36,932 bases of DNA, taken from contig JAIQFG010000050.1 in NCBI GenBank assembly GCA_020073375.1, forward strand, positions 1 through 36,932, written 5' to 3'. Source of the DNA: Terriglobia bacterium (GTDB lineage Bacteria > Acidobacteriota > Terriglobia > Acidiferrales > UBA7541). The position numbers and the translations under genes are program-made. Positions 7,893-14,459 of the stretch are shown piece by piece. A model generated the notes under the pieces. It did not search any database, was not told where the DNA came from, and saw nothing but the letters and a program-made list of their open reading frames with translations. Position 1 is the first letter of the stretch. Every line of letters begins with the position of its first letter.

Positions 7893-10484
7893 ATGAACCT
7901 TGAGAGCCGCACTTCGACGCTGCAGGAATTTTACGCGGAGGAATCCGCCAGGATTCATGAACACTTCGAGGAATCGGGGGACGGAAAAGCGGCCATCCGT
8001 CAGCGCACATCCCTGATCGATTCCGTGGTCATTGACCTTTGGAACGAAGTGACGGGTTCCGCGCAGCCGGTTGAGGGATTTTGCATCGCCGCCATGGGCG
8101 GATATGGGCGGCGCGCGCTATTCCCGTATTCGGATATCGATCTCCTCTTCTTGTGCGAGAAAGAGGGCCGCGAGGATTTTTTCAGCCGTAAGATCATCGC
8201 GCCGTTGAGTCAGTCCCTCTGGGATTTGCATCTCCGCGTCAGCCCCACCACCCGGACCCTCGCCGAATGCGGCAAGCTTCACCGCGGCAACATCGAATTC
8301 AACATTTCCCTCCTGGACTGCCGATTTGTGTGCGGCGACCAGCAGATTTACGAACGCTTGCGCAGCCGGGTCCTGCCGGGAATGGTGTTGCGCGAATCCC
8401 AGAGCCTCATGCAGGAACTCACCAGCCTGGCCCGCTCACGCCATGAAAAATACGGCCGCACGTTTTTTCATCTCGAGCCCAACATCAAGGACGGCCCGGG
8501 CGGTTTGCGAGATTATCAGGTGGCCTGCTGGCTGGCGCAAATCGCGGAGATGAAACACTCCCACCAGTGGAAAGAGGCGACCGAATTGCTACCGGCGCCG
8601 CTGCGTTCCGACGCCGTGAAAGCCATCGATTTTCTGGATGCCGTGCGGTGTTTCCTGCATTATCGCCAGGGCCGCGACCTCAACGTCCTCACCTACGAAT
8701 TGCAATCCGAGGCCGCCGCCAAGGGAATTGGGCTGCCGGCGGGGCAAACCGCGCAGCCCAATGATTGGATGCGCGTTTATTTCCGCCAGGCGCGGGCCAT
8801 CGACAGGCTCGGCGTTCTGATTGACGACGTTCCGCGCTCGAAATCCTTCTTCCGCCGCCTGGTGGGACTCCGCCGGTCGCCGCTTTCGACTTCGGAATTC
8901 ACAGTGGTCGACGGGCGCATATTCCTGCCGCATCCCGCCGCGCTGGAAGATCCGAAAATCATGTGGCGGCTGTTTGAATTGATCGGCCGGCACGGCCTCA
9001 AGCTTTCGGCGGAAACCGAAAACGCCGTGGAAGCGGCCCTGCCTCGAATCCAGAAATGGGCCGCCACGAACGTGGATCTTTGGGAGCCTTTCCGCAAAAT
9101 TCTGGTCCTGCGCTACGCCGCGGTTTCCCTGCGCGCCATGCACCGCCTCGGATTCCTGGACATGCTGTTCAAGGAATTCCAGCTTATCGATTCCCTGGTC
9201 ATTCGCGACTATTACCATCGTTATACGGTCGACGAGCATTCCCTGGTCACCATCGAGAACCTGCACAATCTCGGCGGCACCACCAGCGACTTGAATCGCA
9301 GGTTCCGCGACATTCTTTTCACCCTGGAACATCCCGACCTGCTTTATCTCTCGCTTCTATTCCACGACGTCGGGAAGGGCATGCCCGTCGACAAGCACGT
9401 CGATGGCAGCCTGGACGCCGTCAAAGGCGTTTTCGAGCGCCTGCGCCTGGATTCGTTTGGACGCGAAACGGTGAACTTTTTGATCGGCAACCATCTGCGC
9501 ATGTCCGCCACTCTGTCCCGTAGGGACATTTTCGACCCCGAAGCAGTTCATGATTTTGCCCGCGTGGTCGGCACCATCGAGCACCTCAAACTGCTCACCC
9601 TGTTTACTTACGCGGATATCAAGGCCGTGAACCCGGAGGCGCTGACCACCTGGAAAGCGGAAATGTTGTGGCAGCTTTACGCCGCCACCGAGAATTATCT
9701 GAACCGCTCCGTGGACGACCAGCGATTATATGTGGCCGGCGAAGATGTCCAACAACTTGACCGGTTGATTCCCACCGGGGAAGACGCCGTCGAAGCCGAG
9801 CGCTTCCGGAATTTTCTGGACGGATTCCCGAAACGCTACTTGCTGACGCACTCCTCGTCCGAAATCTCCATGCATTACCGGATGTACCGGCGCCTGGGGC
9901 ACTCGCCGGCGGAAATCAGCATCACCAAGCGCGACGAATACTACGAGCTTGTCCTGGTCACCTTCGACCGTCCGTTCCTTTTCGCCAAGGTCGCCGGAAC
10001 CATATCTTCCTGGGGCATGAATATCTTGAAAGCGGATGCTTGCGCCAACAAGAATGGCATCGTGCTGGACTCGCTTCGTTTTTCGGACCGTTTTCACACC
10101 CTGGACCACAATCCGTCCGAGGTCATGCGCCTGAAACAGCAATTGACCGCGGCCATTTCCGGGGAACTGGACGTGGCCGGGCTGATGAAACGCAAGTTCC
10201 AGCCGGAAAAGCGTCCTCCCAAGGTTCGAGTCGAAACCCGGATTCATCTGGATAACGAGTGTTCCTCGCACAGCACGGTCGTGGAAATGGTGGCGTTGGA
10301 CCGCCCGGGACTTCTCTACGACATCAGCTCGACCATTGCGGAACTCGGGCTCAACATCGATGTGGGCCTGATCGACACCGAGGGCGGCACGGCTACCGAC
10401 GTCTTCTATATCACACGTAAAGGCGAAAAACTTTCTCCCGACCGCCAGCGCGAGTTGCAATCCGCGCTCCAAAGCCGCTTGTAA
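7893..10484 (+). CDS. glnD: [Protein-PII] uridylyltransferase / uridylyl-removing enzyme
   Basis: This bifunctional glutamine sensor attaches UMP to PII when glutamine is low and removes it when glutamine is high. The 863-aa product has all four domains in the usual order. The nucleotidyltransferase domain has Gly69-Gly-Tyr-Gly-Arg73 and the catalytic pair Asp81/Asp83 (YSDIDLLF). A linker or GlnD-type helical domain includes GPGGLRDYQ. The HD hydrolase domain has His491-Asp492 in LFHDVGKG. Two C-terminal ACT domains begin near residues 683 and 793 (VALDRPGLLYDI). Nothing essential is missing, so both activities are likely. It lies directly downstream of its substrate gene glnB. Confidence 0.96.
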   Translation: MNLESRTSTLQEFYAEESARIHEHFEESGDGKAAIRQRTSLIDSVVIDLWNEVTGSAQPVEGFCIAAMGGYGRRALFPYSDIDLLFLCEKEGREDFFSRKIIAPLSQSLWDLHLRVSPTTRTLAECGKLHRGNIEFNISLLDCRFVCGDQQIYERLRSRVLPGMVLRESQSLMQELTSLARSRHEKYGRTFFHLEPNIKDGPGGLRDYQVACWLAQIAEMKHSHQWKEATELLPAPLRSDAVKAIDFLDAVRCFLHYRQGRDLNVLTYELQSEAAAKGIGLPAGQTAQPNDWMRVYFRQARAIDRLGVLIDDVPRSKSFFRRLVGLRRSPLSTSEFTVVDGRIFLPHPAALEDPKIMWRLFELIGRHGLKLSAETENAVEAALPRIQKWAATNVDLWEPFRKILVLRYAAVSLRAMHRLGFLDMLFKEFQLIDSLVIRDYYHRYTVDEHSLVTIENLHNLGGTTSDLNRRFRDILFTLEHPDLLYLSLLFHDVGKGMPVDKHVDGSLDAVKGVFERLRLDSFGRETVNFLIGNHLRMSATLSRRDIFDPEAVHDFARVVGTIEHLKLLTLFTYADIKAVNPEALTTWKAEMLWQLYAATENYLNRSVDDQRLYVAGEDVQQLDRLIPTGEDAVEAERFRNFLDGFPKRYLLTHSSSEISMHYRMYRRLGHSPAEISITKRDEYYELVLVTFDRPFLFAKVAGTISSWGMNILKADACANKNGIVLDSLRFSDRFHTLDHNPSEVMRLKQQLTAAISGELDVAGLMKRKFQPEKRPPKVRVETRIHLDNECSSHSTVVEMVALDRPGLLYDISSTIAELGLNIDVGLIDTEGGTATDVFYITRKGEKLSPDRQRELQSALQSRL

Positions 10485-10605
10485 GCCCGCTGCCGGGACT
10501 CAGCCCCCTGCCGCTGTACCCATTCGGAATTCATTAGGCTCCCATCCAAATTCGTGATACCCTGCACTTGCGTTTGTTGCTCTTGTAACACCTTTAGATT
10601 CGATT

Positions 10606-10642
10606 AAAGGGGCTGCGAGGTCACACTTGCTGCCCTTTTTTT
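10606..10642 (+). terminator. Terminator-like hairpin between glnD and the cold-shock gene
   Basis: AAAGGG-GC at 10606-10613 pairs with GC-CCTTT at 10632-10638, and the 3' arm runs into a seven-T tract (10636-10642). It may simply end the glnD transcript. It also lies only 64 bases before the cold-shock start, so it could act inside that gene's 5' UTR. Confidence 0.6.
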
Positions 10643-10705
10643 GTTGTACGGCTGGAGGCGGTCGAGAAGCACCAAATAGCTCAAAACAGTAAAGAAGGAA
10701 ACACA

Positions 10706-10909
10706 GTGAAAGAACAAGGAACAGTAAAGTGGTTCAATGCCAGCAAGGGATTCGGATTCATCCAGCGCCAGTCCGGCGAGGACATCTTCGTCCACTTCTC
10801 CGCGATTCAGGCGGATGGATATAAATCGCTGAACGAAGGCCAAGCGGTTGAGTTCGAGGTTACCTCCGGCCCCAAGGGCCTGCAGGCAGCGAACGTCACC
10901 AGCCTGTAA
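10706..10909 (+). CDS. csp: Cold-shock / Y-box RNA-binding protein
   Basis: This 67-aa single OB-fold protein binds single-stranded RNA and melts structure in mRNAs. Both RNA-binding motifs are present: RNP1 KGFGFIQ (residues 13-19) and RNP2 DIFVHFS (26-32). The start is GTG at 10706, preceded by GAAGGA at 10694-10699. The length is typical of CspA-family proteins. A strong terminator follows seven bases after the stop, so this is a monocistronic unit. The hairpin at 10606-10642 upstream may contribute to its regulation. Confidence 0.96.
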   Translation: MKEQGTVKWFNASKGFGFIQRQSGEDIFVHFSAIQADGYKSLNEGQAVEFEVTSGPKGLQAANVTSL

Positions 10910-10915
10910 CACATC

Positions 10916-10953
10916 GGGGCGAAACGGCGACCGCCGTTTCGCCCCATTTTTTT
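10916..10953 (+). terminator. Intrinsic terminator after csp
   Basis: A perfect 13-bp stem (10916-10928 with 10933-10945) closes a GACC tetraloop and is followed by A and seven T residues. This is a textbook Rho-independent terminator and the clearest one in the window. Confidence 0.93.
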
Positions 10954-10980
10954 GTTTGGCAGTCAGAAGGAGGCAACACG

Positions 10981-11232
10981 TTGAAAGCCCTCGCCGAAGG
11001 CCTTTACATTAAGCATTTCCAATACGGGTTAGGCGTCGTTACGGATTCGGATTCTGAGCGTACTTCCATTGATTTTGATTTGCATGGTTTGAAGAAATTC
11101 GTCACCAGCATCATGGTGGTCGAGCCCGCCGAAGGCACTCCTCCCAAGCGTTCCCGTGCCAAGCGCAAGAAGAAGATCGCCGTTGTCGCTCCCGTAGTGG
11201 TTGAGGCTATTCCCGCTCCGGCCGCTCGATGA
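10981..11232 (+). CDS. Small protein with Tudor-like (UvrD/PcrA C-terminal-like) fold, TTG start
   Basis: This 83-aa protein starts at TTG 10981, with an unusually strong ribosome site AGAAGGAGG (10965-10973) at ideal spacing, so the rare start is well supported. Residues 7-48 (IKHFQYGLGVVTDSD, then TSIDFDLHGLKKFV) resemble the small beta-barrel at the C-terminus of UvrD/PcrA helicases and DUF3553 proteins, which binds protein partners such as RNA polymerase. The tail is Lys/Arg- and then Ala/Pro/Val-rich. Its stop overlaps the next start (ATGA), so the two genes are translationally coupled. The function is unknown. Confidence 0.75.
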   Translation: MKALAEGLYIKHFQYGLGVVTDSDSERTSIDFDLHGLKKFVTSIMVVEPAEGTPPKRSRAKRKKKIAVVAPVVVEAIPAPAAR

Positions 11233-11558
11233 GCGATAGCCTGATCGTTCAATTTGTGGGCTATGAAGTTCACGCCGCTGACCGCGAATACCGGTTCTCG
11301 GTGCGCGAAAACAAGGCCGAACCCCGCGAATTTACCCTGACCATCGCCAGCTCTGCCTTCAATGCCCGCCGCGCCCGCTTCCAGGACGCCCCCGATATCT
11401 GCTCCCTGAGGTTGCGCCGGGAACTTGCCGCCGATGCCAACCATCCGCCCAACACCCATTTCCAGATTACCGACGAGGAGTTGGACGATTATCGCGGGCG
11501 GCATTCCCCCAGGCAATCCCAGAGCCCCTACAAGAAAAAACAGTCCGAAGAGTATTGA
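11229..11558 (+). CDS. Conserved-looking small hypothetical protein
   Basis: This 109-aa soluble protein has start codon ATG 11229 overlapping the preceding stop in an ATGA arrangement, so it depends on translation of the Tudor-like gene. The N-terminal 75 residues (IVQFVGYEVHAADREYRFSV, EFTLTIASSAFNARRARFQDAPDICSLRL) suggest a compact beta-rich domain. The C-terminus is charged and disordered. I do not recognise the family. Co-expression with a nucleic-acid-type small domain hints at a joint role, nothing more. Confidence 0.65.
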   Translation: MSDSLIVQFVGYEVHAADREYRFSVRENKAEPREFTLTIASSAFNARRARFQDAPDICSLRLRRELAADANHPPNTHFQITDEELDDYRGRHSPRQSQSPYKKKQSEEY

Positions 11559-11726
11559 CAGAAGATTTTCCGAAATTTCAGCCACTCAAATTTTGCCGGC
11601 CTCGGATGCCGTAGGGGCACGGCATTGCCCCGCGCCTGTTCGCCACCGATTCAATAATTGTTCTGCGAAGAAACTGCAAGGTTTTGCGGTAGCAGGGGAA
11701 GGCGCAGGTGTGTGTGTAGGCGCGGG

Positions 11727-12842
11727 TTACCTGGAAATCCGGCCTGTCAGGCGGTCCAGCAGGGAAGAGCGCGTAGCATGGCGGGGCGCGGTCGTGTCCA
11801 GAAAATTGAGCCGCGCGCGCGCTTCCCGGTGATTGATATCCAGTTCCAGCACGCGGACGTAGTGCGGCCGCGCCCGCCACGGCATGTTCAGATGCTCCAG
11901 CATTTGCGCGTAGTGCAAGTGCGCCGCCAGGTTCCCAGGGTCGAGCTCAATGGCCCTCTCGAATTGCTCGACCGCTTCCCGCCTGTATTCCGGAACCTGC
12001 GCCAGGCTCACTCCCAGCATCATGCGGTAGCTGGAGCAGTGCGGCTCATTTTCGATCGCGCGGCGAAGCCAAAGGATCGATCCCACATAATTTTTTTCCG
12101 CCAGGCATTCCCGGGCTTTTTCCAGCCACTGCTGCGTCAGGTGCCGAGCCTCGCGCTGCTCCGGCCCCGGCAATTGAGTGACTTCGGCATCGTACCGGTT
12201 TTTTAATTCATCGTTGGAAAGGACCTTGTACGCCGTGGCCAGCGCGTCCATCAAGGTCTGCAGGCGCGGAGCCCATTCCGGATGATCCATGTGCCGGTCG
12301 GGGTGGAATCGGCGGGCTAGTTCATAGTATCGATGCTTCACTTCGCCCCGATCCGGCGTGGCCGGCAGGTCCAGCAATTGGTAATGCGTTCCAGCGCCGG
12401 CGACACGCAGCAACTGGTCCACCTCCGAAATCAGAGAAAGGGAATCTGCCTTCGGGGCGCAGGAAAAGAAATCCCAATCCTCGGGAGGATTGGCGACATT
12501 CCACACGTTGCTCGGGGTCTCGAATTCAACCCCTACTTGATATAAACCGGACAGGCGCTTGGATTTTCTGGACCAGGCCACGCGAGCAGGAAGTTGCCGT
12601 GCAAAAGTTTCTATATCTTCCCTATTATCTATAACTTGGACTGAAATTGCAGAGTTCTTCCGGAGGGAGTGCCGCGAAAAATATCGGCAACCATGGCAGC
12701 TGACCGACGAGGTGGTGGTCTTCTCAATGACTTGCCGGGTTTTGGGCCCAGGCCACGAAACCAATACCGGGATCGCGTGGTCCACGCGCGTGCTGCGGCG
12801 TTTCGCACCTCTGGCGGCTGGCGGAGGAGTCTGCAAGTTCAC
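11727..12842 (-). CDS. PilZ-like, J-domain and TPR fusion protein
   Basis: This 371-aa multidomain protein has three parts. Residues 14-115 look like a PilZ domain: RRSTR at 15-19, then SVSCHGCRY and a terminal GVEFETPSNVW. PilZ domains bind cyclic di-GMP, but here the second motif is not canonical, so binding is uncertain. Residues 152-218 form a J-domain with the Hsp70-stimulating HPD triad at 180-182 (ARRFHPDRH, then AYKVLSNDELKNRYD). Residues 235-345 hold about three TPR repeats (IELDPGNLAAHLHYAQML). It probably recruits DnaK to a partner held by the TPR. The start is GTG 12842 with a weak ribosome site. A longer or shorter N-terminus is possible. Confidence 0.82.
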   Translation of the reverse strand: MNLQTPPPAARGAKRRSTRVDHAIPVLVSWPGPKTRQVIEKTTTSSVSCHGCRYFSRHSLRKNSAISVQVIDNREDIETFARQLPARVAWSRKSKRLSGLYQVGVEFETPSNVWNVANPPEDWDFFSCAPKADSLSLISEVDQLLRVAGAGTHYQLLDLPATPDRGEVKHRYYELARRFHPDRHMDHPEWAPRLQTLMDALATAYKVLSNDELKNRYDAEVTQLPGPEQREARHLTQQWLEKARECLAEKNYVGSILWLRRAIENEPHCSSYRMMLGVSLAQVPEYRREAVEQFERAIELDPGNLAAHLHYAQMLEHLNMPWRARPHYVRVLELDINHREARARLNFLDTTAPRHATRSSLLDRLTGRISR

Positions 12843-13155
12843 CGATAGACACCCGTTGCAGGGGGCTCAATCAGCTGAATCTTCACCAATCACGGCACGG
12901 CTTTCCGCCATGTCTAAATCGTTCGGGCAAAAAGAACGTACAGCGAATCGGGAGCTGGGCACCCCAGACTTAAAGCTTCGAGCACAGTATACGGCGAACG
13001 CCTCCGCTAAGAAAGCCCAAATTGGGAGATCTCCCCAAAGTCTCAAGGATCTCTTTAGCTTGCGTCCGGTCCGAAATATGGAAGTTTTGTAAGAATCAGA
13101 AAAAGAGCGAGTTATTGTTATCGGAAGCCTATTGGAACCTAAGCTTGCGGGTCAG
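12843..13155. other. 313-base gap upstream of the PilZ-J-TPR gene
   Basis: No supported gene. It contains a perfect 12-bp palindrome GGGAGATCTCCC at 13024-13035, extended imperfectly by TT and CAA on the two sides. This could be a protein-binding site for the downstream minus-strand gene. A plus-strand open frame across it has no ribosome site or family resemblance. Confidence 0.4.
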
Positions 13156-13419
13156 TTATGCGACCAGAGGTTCGGCAGCGGCATAACAATCGGAGGCCTG
13201 GCGCGACCACTTGGCCAGGAGCATTACCCTGCCGGTGATCGGCGAGATGTGGATGTAATAGGTGCTGTCACCGTCCTGCAGATTGTAAAAGTGCTCCCGG
13301 CGAGGGTCGCATTCTGCGGGGCTACCCGCCACCAGCAAATGGCGCAGGCACTCCACCTCGCGAGAAGCGTATTCCCGGGGATTCTCGATATCTGCAATTT
13401 CTGTTATCTGAAAAACCAT
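13156..13419 (-). CDS. Small hypothetical protein
   Basis: This 87-aa soluble protein has ATG 13419 preceded by AGAAAGGA, a good ribosome site, which is the main reason to accept the gene. The sequence (MVFQITEIADIENPREYASREVECLRH onward; middle HFYNLQDGDSTYYIHISPITGRVMLLAKW) suggests a small alpha/beta fold. I recognise no family and no catalytic motif. It is alone on its strand, with large gaps on both sides. Confidence 0.6.
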   Translation of the reverse strand: MVFQITEIADIENPREYASREVECLRHLLVAGSPAECDPRREHFYNLQDGDSTYYIHISPITGRVMLLAKWSRQASDCYAAAEPLVA

Positions 13420-13856
13420 GCTTCCATTCCTTTCTGCCGCTACGGAACCCTGACGTGGGGGAAAACCCCGGCAGTCAGCTTAATCACACCTGGAAAATTG
13501 CGGATCAGAGCCGTATGAAAAATCTGCAATGTTTCCATCCCCGTACCCATGAGATGCAGGACTCGGTTTTCGGATGCCTATCACCGCGAAATTCCCTCCA
13601 TGAAGAATTAGACGCCGTCGCAGTCCTGCGGAACATTCCAAAGTTGTGATGTGTGTCATTTGGAATTCAGCGGGACCGATTGGGGTCCGTGGACGCAAAT
13701 GGCAGGGCTTGTGACGCGGCTGGCGGAACCCAATCTTTGGTAACGTACCCGTGAATGTGTTGCATAATAAATCAATACGTGAATCAATGATCTATTGCAA
13801 TATAATACACGCTCAGGTACTTGCGCCTGACCCCTTCGGTTGAGATAGTCAGGGCC
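13420..13856. other. 437-base divergent intergenic region
   Basis: It separates two divergent small genes. The right third (13740-13810) is clearly AT-rich against the surrounding sequence and carries the promoter listed at 13779-13806. Short open frames on both strands (13455-13649 plus, 13480-13698 minus) have no convincing ribosome site or family resemblance. Confidence 0.45.
13779..13806 (+). promoter_or_regulatory. Promoter for the small basic protein gene
   Basis: A perfect -10 TATAAT at 13801-13806 is preceded, at a 16-base spacer, by a weak -35 (GTGAAT, 13779-13784) in an AT-rich tract. It lies 50 bases before the ATG at 13857. Confidence 0.5.
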
Positions 13857-14063
13857 ATGGCAAAAACGAAAACCCCGCGAAAGCACACCAAACTCGGCAA
13901 GGACAAGCGCCGCAAGCACAAGCACTGGCAAGTTACCGTCTTCTATAAGGACGGCGAGCGCTTCGCCCGAGTTTATACCGACCGCGCGAAAGCATCCAAA
14001 TTCGCCGAACGCCAGCGCAAGTCTCCCGTGGTGAAAACCGCCCGGGTATTGCAAGTCGGTTGA
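13857..14063 (+). CDS. Small, very basic protein
   Basis: This 68-aa protein has a Lys/Arg/His-rich N-terminus (KTKTPRKHTKLGKDKRRKHKHW, residues 3-24) followed by a small beta/alpha region (VTVFYKDGERFARVYTDRAKASKFAERQRKSP). The charge pattern suggests nucleic-acid or ribosome binding, but I recognise no family. I chose ATG 13857 over an upstream TTG (13821) because the extra residues look unlike coding sequence. The ribosome site (CAGGG) is close to the start and weak. A good -10 box lies just upstream. Confidence 0.55.
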   Translation: MAKTKTPRKHTKLGKDKRRKHKHWQVTVFYKDGERFARVYTDRAKASKFAERQRKSPVVKTARVLQVG

Positions 14064-14138
14064 GTCCATCTCAGGGAAGTTTCCGATCGAGGGGCGCGGA
14101 GTTCCGGATCCCTTGCGCCCGGCCCAGGATTCCATGCT

Positions 14139-14166
14139 TTGACTTTCCCGCGTCCCGGATTATAAT
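14139..14166 (+). promoter_or_regulatory. Strong promoter of the sulfite reductase operon
   Basis: TTGACT (14139-14144) and TATAAT (14161-14166) are separated by 16 bases, the best sigma-70-type promoter in the window. Initiation would be expected near 14173, only about six bases before the leader-peptide ATG at 14179. The leader ORF would therefore be translated from a (nearly) leaderless mRNA. Confidence 0.8.
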
Positions 14167-14178
14167 GGCGGTATTGTT

Positions 14179-14256
14179 ATGAACCACCGGAACCAACACG
14201 AGGTCTGCGCCTGTTGTTGTTGCAACAGTGCTCCGGTGTGTGGGGAGAACGCTTAG
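14179..14256 (+). CDS. Poly-cysteine leader peptide (putative attenuator sensor)
   Basis: This 25-codon ORF from ATG 14179 to TAG 14254-14256 is too short for ordinary gene calling. Six of its 25 codons are Cys: codon 10, four in a row at codons 12-15 (14212-14223), and codon 21. No ribosome site is visible, but the predicted transcript start is only a few bases upstream, so leaderless initiation is likely. An intrinsic terminator at 14285-14320 and a reductase gene for sulfur assimilation follow. The composition and position match a cis-acting leader peptide. Shortage of Cys-tRNA would stall the ribosome on the Cys run and shift the downstream RNA fold. Related poly-Cys leader ORFs are known in mycobacteria. 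The evidence here is sequence only. Confidence 0.8.
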   Translation: MNHRNQHEVCACCCCNSAPVCGENA

Positions 14257-14292
14257 CGGACCAGGAATAGAATTCAGCGGACCCAACCCACC
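14185..14292 (+). promoter_or_regulatory. Protector and antiterminator segments of the Cys attenuator
   Basis: Segment 1 (14185-14191, CACCGGA) is perfectly complementary to 14232-14238 (TCCGGTG), a hairpin enclosing the Cys codons. Segment 2 (14235-14245, GGTGTGTGGGG) can pair at 9 of 11 positions with segment 3 (14282-14292, CCCAACCCACC), which contains the 5' arm of the terminator. The two folds exclude each other. I derived the pairings by hand, without energy calculation. An 8-base direct repeat AGCGGACC (14255-14262 and 14276-14283) lies between the segments. Confidence 0.6.
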
Positions 14293-14320
14293 CTCGGAAA
14301 TCCCCGGCGGTGGGTTTTTT
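14285..14320 (+). terminator. Leader terminator (attenuator) before the reductase gene
   Basis: AACCCACC (14285-14292) pairs with GGTGGGTT (14309-14316), and the inner CGG/CCG can add three pairs. The T-tract runs from 14315 to 14320. It lies 28 bases after the leader-peptide stop and 139 bases before the reductase ATG, where a terminator makes sense only as an attenuator. Confidence 0.85.
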
Positions 14321-14459
14321 GTTTCTTGTGGGGCGAACTTGCACTCAGCGGGCGCACGGTCTGCAGGTCGTCCCGGGCAGGGTCGTAAGAACGAATATCC
14401 TGGCCCTTGGCGCCGCTTGGCTATCCCAAGGTGCAGCCGGTGATGGAGGAAAGAGGGAA

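Noticed and set aside
6014..7912. 632-aa open frame on the minus strand
   Set aside because: It is antisense to the porin and glnB, Arg/His/Gly-rich as expected for a mirrored high-GC gene, with no domain or ribosome site.
12559..13092. 177-aa plus-strand frame over the PilZ-J-TPR gene start
   Set aside because: It has no ribosome site, and most of it is antisense to the recognisable PilZ-like domain.
13480..13698. 72-aa minus-strand frame
   Set aside because: There is no ribosome site and no family resemblance. It lies in a divergent promoter region.
14310..14459. 50-codon N-terminal extension of the reductase
   Set aside because: The frame is open, but it starts inside the terminator hairpin and lies in the untranslated leader. 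ATG 14460 has a proper ribosome site and matches the family start.
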